From CAXTTV01 sp964247295 (GTDB lineage Bacteria; Chloroflexota; Ktedonobacteria; Ktedonobacterales; Ktedonobacteraceae): a stretch of DNA of 15,261 nucleotides. The stretch is from NCBI GenBank assembly GCA_964247295.1, contig CAXTTV010000121.1, positions 1-15,261 on the forward strand, in the 5' to 3' direction. Shown one piece after another: positions 5,315-11,027 of this stretch; position 1 is the first letter of the stretch; the number at the start of each line of letters is the position of its first letter. The translations under genes and the position numbers were made by a program. The notes under the pieces were generated by a model, which did not search any database, was not told the DNA's origin, and was given only the letters and a program-made list of their open reading frames with translations.

Positions 5315-8074
5315 ATGCATGTAGAGGATACTGCCCGACTCGAACATATTCTTAACCAGATGCCTATCGGCGCTGCTATTCTTGACTGCGCGTCTTTAAG
5401 CGTTGAGTTTGTGAATGCTTCCGCTCTTTCTTTTCTCCCTGATCATCTGAAGGCTCAAGATATTGTTGGGCTCCCTCTGGATAAGGTGCTCCCTCCCGAT
5501 CTCTTTGCTCGTGCCCTCTCTCAACTTCAGGCCGCTTGCCTTTCCGGACAACACCTGACCTTTAATGATATTCCCTATGAGGGTTTTCTGGAGGATCGCG
5601 GTCGCACGTACTGGCACATTAATCTGGAGCCTCTGCCCGCGCGCCCTTCTCTTGAGGCTCCGATTACCCGAAAGGGCCGCAGACTCCGTACAACAAAAAA
5701 TGATCGGTCCTCTACTCGTATGCTTCTGCTGATTGAGGATGTTACTGCTCAGGTCCGCTCCCGTCTCCATCTCAAGGCTATCCATTTTATTACGTCTGTT
5801 CTTACAGATCCTTACGCTCTCCATCTGGTCCTGGATCGCGTTCTGCTGGCCGTTCAGGAGATGGTTGGCTCAACACGCTGTGCTATTCTCCTCGCGGATA
5901 ACTCTCATACAAATATTGATATTGATTTTCAGGTACCGGGTCTGGAAAATGCACAAAGTTACCACACTCCTACGACGATTACGGTTGCCGCTCAAATTGG
6001 TCTCCATTCTTCTAATACCACCTGGAAGGCTCCTATTAGCGAAGGAATTCTTTTTGGTCAGGTGGCTCGCTCCCGCCGCTCGCTCGTCCTCTCCGATACG
6101 AGCCTCACTCCTCTCTATGATCTGCCTCTGGTTGATAATAAGGGGGAGGCCGCGCGGCCCGGTTCGGTCCTGGTCGTGCCAATCTTTGAGCCGGGCGCGT
6201 CACATGGGGGCCTCGATCTACAAGACCCTTCTCAAAAAGGGGCGCTCCTGGGAACAATTGAGGTGTACCATCGTCGACCTCGCAATTTTCCGGCGGAGGA
6301 GGTCGAGCTTCTAGAACAGTTCGCGCTCCAGGTCGGTCTGGCTATTCAGAATGCTCGCATGGTCAGAAGTATGAACCAGTTGGCTCGCACCGCCCGCCGC
6401 TCGGCTCGCCGCAGCGAGAATGTGATGCAGGCTATCCCCGATGGCGTGATTATCTTTGACTCCCGATGGCGCATCGTTGAGATCAATGACGCGATCCGTC
6501 AACTGATGGGCTGGACAAATGATGTGATTGGTCTCTATATTAGCTCGGCTTTCGCTGTGAGCCGCGCCCAGATTCCCCAGGGAAGCCAGCCCATCCCAGA
6601 GACGGTGGCGGACCTCGAACGCCGGGCTATCGCTCAGCATATCAGCGAGATTAAGATGGTTGGCGCGAATGGTCGACGCTATGTGATGCGTCGCTCCCAG
6701 GCGGCGATCCGCGACGAACTGGGCGATATGTTTGCTTTTGTGATGGTCTACCACGATGTGACGGAACAGGCCGAGGCCCGCGAGCGCATTGAAGCCGAGG
6801 TGATTGCCCGAACAACTGAACTGGCTCAGCGCAATCAGGCTCTCCAATGGGCAAAATCCGATCTGGAGATGGAGAGCGCTCGTATCCAGTTACTGCTTGA
6901 ACGTCTCCCTTCCGGGGTGACTCTGGTGGATCATGAACAACAAACTATTAAGCTGATTAACGCTCAGGCGGTTCAGCTTCTCCAACGCATGGGTATCCGT
7001 CTGGAACCTCGCAATAATCCTTCGGTAGCCGCCAGACGAGCGGTCGGCTTAAATATTGAAACGCTGCTACGCTCCATTCCTATGTATCGGCCATCAGGGG
7101 CTCTGTTCCCCTATGAGGAACAACCCCTCTACCGGGCTCTTCACCATGGCGATGCTGGCGAGACGGAACTTTTTATCACTCCCCGCAGCGATCATTCCCC
7201 TCTCTACCTGCTGGTCAATGCCGCTCCAGTGAAATCGGCCCGAGGCCGCATTAAGGATATTGTGCTGGTCTGGCACGATATCTCTCGTATGAAGATTCTG
7301 GAACAGACCCGTGAAAACTTTTTCCATACGATGGCCCACGAGCTTAAAACTCCCCTGGCAAATATTCGAGCCCATCTCAGCGCGCTCCAGGCACCCGATC
7401 TTCGCTGGTCTCCCGAGGAACAGACTGCCGCTCTCCATACCGCCGATGAACAGGTGGAACGCTTGGTCCGAATGATTAACCAGTTCCTGGATGCTTCACG
7501 AGTCGAGGCGGGAGCCTTACGACCAGAACTGGAACCAATTCTCTTGCCCGAGCTTTTTGAGGACCTTGAAGAACGCCTGGAGGCCCTGATCGCTAGCTCG
7601 CAACGCCGACTAGAGATCTCCCTGAAGGAGGATCTTCCTACCGTCCAGGCGGACTATGAGCAGATTATGAGCGTGCTCATAAATCTGCTCAGTAACGCTT
7701 TCCGCTATGCCCCTGTGGGCGATAGTGTCCGCCTGGAAGCTAGTTCGGTCTATAATGATCTTCAAGAGGCGATCGGGGTGGAAATTTGTGTGATCGATCG
7801 AGGTCCCGGTCTGACTCTTGAACAGCAGGCAGAACTGTTCTCTCGCTTCCATACGTTTACGGTCAGCCGCCAGGGAACAGAAGCTACCCCCACACGCAAA
7901 CGCTCGGGAACTCGCTGGAGCGCGGCTACTGGTCTTGGACTCTATATCAGCCGGGGAATTATTGAGGCTCACAGTAGCATCTTGCGTCTTCAGAGTGCTC
8001 CCGGCGAGGGGGCGGTCTTTGCCTTTACTCTGGCTATCGCTAATGCTTCAAGCACCGCGCAACAGATTAGATAG
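5315..8074 (+). CDS. Soluble multi-sensor histidine kinase (PAS-GAF-PAS-PAS-HisKA-HATPase)
   Basis: A 919-aa two-component sensor kinase with no membrane segment or signal peptide, so it should sense a cytoplasmic signal. Domain order by sequence pattern: PAS (about 8-110), GAF (about 153-350, ending in QVGLAIQNARM), PAS (about 369-480, AIPDGVIIFD, closing with YHDVTEQ), a charged coiled-coil linker (about 485-527), PAS (about 527-655, RLPSGVTLVD, closing with WHDISRM), a HisKA H-box MAHELKTPL with phospho-acceptor H675, an N-box NLLSN (N790, N794), a D-box DRGPG (D828) and a GLGLY ATP-lid motif at 873-877. All catalytic motifs are intact. About 30 residues between the D-box and GLGLY are unusually basic and Thr-rich. 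The regulator gene begins 13 nt after its stop, with its ribosome site overlapping the stop, so the two are co-transcribed and should form a pair. Start ATG has CAGGA 9 nt upstream. Confidence 0.95.
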   Translation: MHVEDTARLEHILNQMPIGAAILDCASLSVEFVNASALSFLPDHLKAQDIVGLPLDKVLPPDLFARALSQLQAACLSGQHLTFNDIPYEGFLEDRGRTYWHINLEPLPARPSLEAPITRKGRRLRTTKNDRSSTRMLLLIEDVTAQVRSRLHLKAIHFITSVLTDPYALHLVLDRVLLAVQEMVGSTRCAILLADNSHTNIDIDFQVPGLENAQSYHTPTTITVAAQIGLHSSNTTWKAPISEGILFGQVARSRRSLVLSDTSLTPLYDLPLVDNKGEAARPGSVLVVPIFEPGASHGGLDLQDPSQKGALLGTIEVYHRRPRNFPAEEVELLEQFALQVGLAIQNARMVRSMNQLARTARRSARRSENVMQAIPDGVIIFDSRWRIVEINDAIRQLMGWTNDVIGLYISSAFAVSRAQIPQGSQPIPETVADLERRAIAQHISEIKMVGANGRRYVMRRSQAAIRDELGDMFAFVMVYHDVTEQAEARERIEAEVIARTTELAQRNQALQWAKSDLEMESARIQLLLERLPSGVTLVDHEQQTIKLINAQAVQLLQRMGIRLEPRNNPSVAARRAVGLNIETLLRSIPMYRPSGALFPYEEQPLYRALHHGDAGETELFITPRSDHSPLYLLVNAAPVKSARGRIKDIVLVWHDISRMKILEQTRENFFHTMAHELKTPLANIRAHLSALQAPDLRWSPEEQTAALHTADEQVERLVRMINQFLDASRVEAGALRPELEPILLPELFEDLEERLEALIASSQRRLEISLKEDLPTVQADYEQIMSVLINLLSNAFRYAPVGDSVRLEASSVYNDLQEAIGVEICVIDRGPGLTLEQQAELFSRFHTFTVSRQGTEATPTRKRSGTRWSAATGLGLYISRGIIEAHSSILRLQSAPGEGAVFAFTLAIANASSTAQQIR

Positions 8075-8087
8075 GAGAATGTTCAGT

Positions 8088-8828
8088 ATGTCAACAAGCG
8101 ACAGAAAGACTCGTGTTCTCTGCGTTGAGGACGATCCTCAAATGCGCAGCTTTCTGATTGCCCAGTTACGCGCGCGTGGCTTTCAGGTGCAGAGTGTGCG
8201 CGATGGCACCCAGGCGGTGGATATGGCTGCAATCTTCCAACCACAGTTGATATTGCTGGATCTCGGGCTCCCTTCTATGGATGGCCTGGGCTTTCTCCGT
8301 CGACTCCGCGAGTGGAGTAGCGCTCCCGTGATTGTGCTCTCTGCCCACAATGAGGAACCTATTAAGATACGCGCTCTGGATCAAGGAGCTGATGACTACC
8401 TGACAAAACCGTTTAGCCTGAATGAGCTACTCGCTCGCGTTCGTGTGGCTCTCCGCCGGGCTGAGGAAGCCAGTCGCCTTCGACAAAATAGTGAGAGTCA
8501 GCGCCCAGTCTACCGTAGCGGCGGCCCAGATGGCCTGGTTGTCGATTTCGCCCACCGCGCTGTCTTCTCTTCCAACAAAGAGGTTCATCTCACTCCAACT
8601 GAATACGACCTTCTCAGCGAACTCACTCGCAATGCCGGGAAGGTCCTGACGCATACCGAACTTCTCCAACGTGTCTGGGGACCTGACTATCGCAGTGAGA
8701 ATACTTACCTGCGCACGTTTATTCGCCATCTCCGTCGTAAGCTGGAGCCCGATCCTACTCAACCCAGATTTTTGAAAAATCAGTTGGGGGTGGGCTACTT
8801 TGTCCCTCAACCCGATGCCGAGGAATAA
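8088..8828 (+). CDS. OmpR/PhoB-family response regulator (KdpE-like)
   Basis: A 246-aa regulator: a receiver domain (about 8-122) with acid pocket E14 D15 D16, phospho-acceptor D58 in LILLDLGLP, S85 and K107 (TKPFS), then a winged-helix DNA-binding domain (about 145-243) with LTPTEYDLLSEL, the recognition-helix region TYLRTFIRHLRRKL and the C-terminal wing NQLGVGYFVP. The pattern is closest to KdpE among OmpR-type regulators, but the partner kinase is not KdpD-like and no kdp genes are present, so a potassium role is not supported. Start: AGGAG at 8073-8077 is 10 nt from the ATG at 8088 but only 1 nt from an ATG at 8079, so 8088 is preferred. The same frame is open far back into the kinase gene, but that is incidental. 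Phosphorylated by the upstream kinase, it probably binds the tandem repeats found just downstream. Confidence 0.95.
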   Translation: MSTSDRKTRVLCVEDDPQMRSFLIAQLRARGFQVQSVRDGTQAVDMAAIFQPQLILLDLGLPSMDGLGFLRRLREWSSAPVIVLSAHNEEPIKIRALDQGADDYLTKPFSLNELLARVRVALRRAEEASRLRQNSESQRPVYRSGGPDGLVVDFAHRAVFSSNKEVHLTPTEYDLLSELTRNAGKVLTHTELLQRVWGPDYRSENTYLRTFIRHLRRKLEPDPTQPRFLKNQLGVGYFVPQPDAEE

Positions 8829-8837
8829 ACCTGTAGA

Positions 8838-8903
8838 TTTCACATTTTTTTCACACATCCAATGAACATCTTCACGCCTTTCTCACAGATTGCACAGTAT
8901 ACT
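8838..8903 (+). promoter_or_regulatory. tandem TCACA repeats and promoter of the receiver-protein gene
   Basis: Direct copies of TCACA (or TCACG) begin at 8840, 8851, 8872 and 8883, with spacings of 11, 21 and 11 bp. That is the geometry of paired half-sites for OmpR/PhoB-type regulators. A -10 like TATACT lies at 8898-8903, and the place for its -35 (8875-8880) has no match and falls inside the last repeat pair, as at activator-dependent promoters. The binding protein is inferred. Confidence 0.45.
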
Positions 8904-8915
8904 TCAACCAAGGGA

Positions 8916-8930
8916 AAGGGATATTCCCTT
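8916..8930 (+). repeat. short inverted repeat in the receiver-gene leader
   Basis: AAGGGA (8916-8921) and TCCCTT (8925-8930) are separated by 3 nt, just past the likely transcription start. It could be an operator or a small leader hairpin. There is no U-tract, so it is not a terminator. Confidence 0.35.
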
Positions 8931-8991
8931 CTGAAAGACTGACGGATCTGCCGCAGCCGTCCAGAGGGCATCTTCTTCAAGGATGTTAATT

Positions 8992-9504
8992 ATGCATGAG
9001 TCGGACACTGCGAGCAGACCGCCAACTGGCAATCCAAACGCTGGACAACAACAGGCCGATCCCCTGCACACCGTTGGCCCTTCCAACGAGAAAGAGAACA
9101 CGCACATCAGACCGAGACGCATTCTGGTAGTAGAAGACGACGCTACTCTGGCACATCTGGAGGCGCATATCTTGATCGCTCACGGCTTTGAGGTGACGGT
9201 TGCGGGCAATGGAGAGGAGGCCGTGGATGAGATCCGGCAGGCGGTTCCCGATATGCTGATCCTGGATCTGGACTTGCCAGGGACCTTGAATGGATGGGAC
9301 GTACTACAAGACCTGCGGTCGATCGCGCTCACGCCGGTTCTCTTAACCAGCGCGGCTACTACGATCCGCCAGCAGATACACACTCGTGGCGAGTCCAAAG
9401 CCACCCTGGATCATTTGCCTAAACCTTATGCCTTACCGATACTCCTAAAGCGTATTGATAGGATGCTTAATACAGCATCCCCACCACAGTATGTTTCTAA
9501 ATGA
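8992..9504 (+). CDS. Stand-alone receiver-domain response regulator
   Basis: A 170-aa protein: an N-terminal tail of about 42 residues rich in Pro, Gln, Asn and Thr that looks disordered, then a single CheY-like receiver (about 43-160). The receiver has acid residues E48 D49 D50, phospho-acceptor D92 in LILDLDLPG, T119 in VLLTSA and K144 (LPKPYA). The sequence LPGTLNGWDVL carries one extra residue compared with the usual PxxDG loop. No output domain is present, so it must act by protein contact or as a phosphate sink. Start: AAGGA at 8979-8983 is 8 nt from the ATG at 8992 but touches the ATG at 8983, so 8992 is preferred. It follows the OmpR-type gene after 163 bp that contain its own likely promoter. 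The next small gene starts 10 nt after its stop. Confidence 0.9.
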   Translation: MHESDTASRPPTGNPNAGQQQADPLHTVGPSNEKENTHIRPRRILVVEDDATLAHLEAHILIAHGFEVTVAGNGEEAVDEIRQAVPDMLILDLDLPGTLNGWDVLQDLRSIALTPVLLTSAATTIRQQIHTRGESKATLDHLPKPYALPILLKRIDRMLNTASPPQYVSK

Positions 9505-9514
9505 GGAGGGTCTG

Positions 9515-9712
9515 ATGGACCACAAAGAAGATGTAAATACCAATGAGATTCTGCGTAAGGGTGGGTTCGGCGAGATCGAGGCACAACGACTACAACAGCT
9601 CAGGCAGGAACACGATGAGCAGGCACGTCAGTTGGCTCAGGCTAGCCACCGCCGCTTGGAGTTTGTTCGCTGGCTGGTCAGTACTGGCAAATTATCGGAT
9701 CAGATCGCTTGA
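9515..9712 (+). CDS. 65-aa helical protein of unknown function
   Basis: I do not recognise a family. The protein starts MDHKEDVNTNEILRKG, and its middle (about 20-50) is a run of Gln, Glu, Arg and Leu with heptad-like spacing (EAQRLQQLRQEHDEQARQL), suggesting one long amphipathic helix or coiled coil, ending in FVRWLVSTGKLSDQIA. No signal peptide or membrane segment is seen. The gene is well supported: AGGAGG (9504-9509) lies 5 nt before the ATG and overlaps the stop of the receiver gene, so the two are translated from one transcript, and a strong terminator follows 14 nt after the stop. The tight pairing suggests that it works with the receiver protein. The same frame is open from an ATG at 9455, but that would overlap the receiver gene and has no ribosome site. 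Confidence 0.8.
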   Translation: MDHKEDVNTNEILRKGGFGEIEAQRLQQLRQEHDEQARQLAQASHRRLEFVRWLVSTGKLSDQIA

Positions 9713-9726
9713 GAAATGCTTACTAA

Positions 9727-9762
9727 AAAGCCTGGTAGCTTTCTCACTCGCTACCAGGCTTT
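9727..9762. terminator. strong bidirectional terminator closing the signalling cassette
   Basis: A perfect 13-bp stem AAAGCCTGGTAGC (9727-9739) pairs with 9750-9762 around a 10-nt loop. On the plus strand it ends in TTTCTTAT. On the minus strand the stem ends in TTTTTAGT, so it can also stop the sigma-factor transcripts coming from the right. Confidence 0.9.
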
Positions 9763-9878
9763 CTTATACCTAGCTCGGCTTTTCTTTTCATCTCCTCTTC
9801 CTCTGTTTCTTCGGCAATCTGCTTTTCCTTCAAGTGGTTTTACGCTATTACTATAGAATAGGTCGGGGCACTTCTCGA

Positions 9879-10073
9879 TTATCTGTATGTCCTTCCAGGT
9901 TCGGTCACTTCCTCTTGCTCGTTGATGGACTGCGTGTAAGCCACTACAGAGCTCATAACGCGTGTTATGAAATTCGCTGGGGGCACCACAACTTCTAACT
10001 TGCTGAAGAGGCGGTCAATATCATCCGTCTCCACCTCGTTTTTTGTGAATACAATACTGGTCGTATACTGCAT
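9879..10073 (-). CDS. 64-aa protein, possible small anti-sigma-like partner
   Basis: No firm family match. Starts MQYTTSIVFTKNEVETDD and is acidic and cytoplasmic by appearance, with no membrane segment and no Cys or His cluster. The segment VVVPPANFITRVMSSV (29-44) resembles the PPxxFxxRVM stretch seen just after the zinc-binding part of many anti-sigma factors; the rest of such proteins is absent. A GGGAG ribosome site lies 6 nt before the ATG, supporting it as a real gene. It is the next gene downstream of the ECF sigma factor, same strand, after 110 bp, so it may share that transcript. A role in controlling the sigma factor is a guess from position and that one motif. Confidence 0.65.
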   Translation of the reverse strand: MQYTTSIVFTKNEVETDDIDRLFSKLEVVVPPANFITRVMSSVVAYTQSINEQEEVTEPGRTYR

Positions 10074-10183
10074 ATCTGACTCCCTCTAAAGCATTTGTGC
10101 ATTTCTTCTATAGATACGCGGTGCGGTAAAAGGAAGTTTCAGAATATGCTTAGAATCTAGGCCTTTCCTGAGAAATTCTAATC

Positions 10184-10813
10184 TTACGCTTGAACCGAGG
10201 AGTAAATGTGCTGCTGCGTGGTTAAGGCTGTCCTCAATAAAGGTTTGGCCCGCTGAAAATACGTTTTCGCGGTGGCCTCTGGCATCTGTAGCGCCTGACC
10301 AATCTCAGAAAAGCTTAGCTGACCAGCATAACGCAGGAGAACTACTGACCGAAATTTCGGAGGTAGCGTGTCTATCGCCTGCTGCAACCGATTCTGAATA
10401 TCATGGCGCTCCGCTAACTCTTCTGGCAACGGTGAATTGTCTGGCATCGCCGATAAAGGCGACAGATCATCTTCATCCCCGGAAGCTTCCAGGTCTGAGA
10501 AGTGGATCGCTCTTTTGCGTCTCAGTTCATCCAGACAACGATTGCGCGCTACCTGAAATAACCAGGCTTTCAACGGCTCTCCTGTGCGCAGTGTGGGCAA
10601 AGAAATATAAAGTTGCAAAAATACTTGTTGCGAAACATCACACGCCTGATCATAGTCTCCGAGGAAATGACAGATGAAGTTGAAAAGAGGTGCATTATAC
10701 CGTTGAACTAACATTTCAAACGCACGTTGGTCTCCTGCCAGGGTCTGCTGAGCTAGAATACCATCGGTTAAAGGGTTCTGCTGGATTGCTTTCATTCTTT
10801 CGCGTACTTGCAT
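10184..10813 (-). CDS. ECF-type RNA polymerase sigma factor
   Basis: A 209-aa group IV (RpoE-like) sigma factor. Region 2 (about 27-101) has AFEMLVQRYNAPLFNFI, the core-binding ACDVSQQVFLQLY and the -10-recognition AWLFQVARNRCLDELRRKR. An acidic linker (about 105-135, with GDEDDLSP) follows. Region 4 (about 140-195) has TLPPKFRSVVLLRYAGQLSFSEIGQAL and the recognition helix ATAKTYFQRAKPLLR, in which the usual GTVKSRxxRAR pattern is partly changed. No C-terminal SnoaL or other extension is present. Start: ATG at 10813 has AGGA 9 nt upstream. A 214-bp region separates it from the acuCA stop, so it has its own promoter; repeated CTTAG elements lie there. It would direct RNA polymerase to a small stress regulon, possibly with the 64-aa downstream protein as partner. 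Confidence 0.95.
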   Translation of the reverse strand: MQVRERMKAIQQNPLTDGILAQQTLAGDQRAFEMLVQRYNAPLFNFICHFLGDYDQACDVSQQVFLQLYISLPTLRTGEPLKAWLFQVARNRCLDELRRKRAIHFSDLEASGDEDDLSPLSAMPDNSPLPEELAERHDIQNRLQQAIDTLPPKFRSVVLLRYAGQLSFSEIGQALQMPEATAKTYFQRAKPLLRTALTTQQHIYSSVQA

Positions 10814-10942
10814 TGTTTTGCATCCTCACTTTCTTGTCTCGTCCTTAGAGTATCGCTTTTAGACTCAAAATACAATAGAAATAAGCCCTTCTATAATCGC
10901 CTCTAAGCAGATACTAACGTTCCAACGACCTATCTGGGCCTT

Positions 10943-10979
10943 TTCTTAGTTTTCTCGCGGCTTTCTTAGAAAAGCTTAG
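10943..10979 (-). repeat. phased CTTAG repeats upstream of the sigma factor gene
   Basis: CTTAG occurs at 10945-10949, 10965-10969 and 10975-10979, spaced 20 and 10 bp and so on one face of the helix; the first two share the longer word TTTCTTAG. A further copy lies at 10844-10848. In the direction of the sigma gene they read CTAAG. This may be a regulator site. Confidence 0.35.
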
Positions 10980-10998
10980 TTTCCTCTTCATCGAGAAA

Positions 10999-11017
10999 GT
11001 AAAAAAAGCTTTTTTAC
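10999..11017 (-). terminator. weak terminator candidate after acuCA
   Basis: AAAAAAGCTTTTTT (11002-11015) is a perfect palindrome flanked by GT and AC, beginning about 10 nt past the acuCA stop. The stem is AT-only apart from the central GC, so it is weak as a hairpin, but on the minus strand it ends in a U run. Confidence 0.35.
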
Positions 11018-11027
11018 ACTCTTACAT

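Noticed and set aside
6148..6159. 12-bp palindrome GGCCGCGCGGCC in the histidine kinase gene
   Set aside because: Palindromes of this length are expected a few times by chance in 15 kb, particularly in GC-rich coding DNA.
5396..7972. Alternative frames inside the histidine kinase gene
   Set aside because: The main frame carries all kinase motifs continuously; the shadows have no start signals or domain patterns.
7818..8087. Upstream extension of the OmpR-type regulator to an ATG at 7818
   Set aside because: The extra 90 residues overlap the kinase ATPase domain in another frame and have no homology; AGGAG sits correctly for the ATG at 8088.
8088..8828. Calling the regulator KdpE with a potassium role
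   Set aside because: The resemblance is general to OmpR-type regulators; the partner kinase lacks the KdpD and Usp domains and no kdpFABC genes are present.
8983..8991. Start of the receiver protein at the ATG at 8983
   Set aside because: The AAGG ribosome site would directly touch this ATG; the ATG at 8992 has proper spacing.
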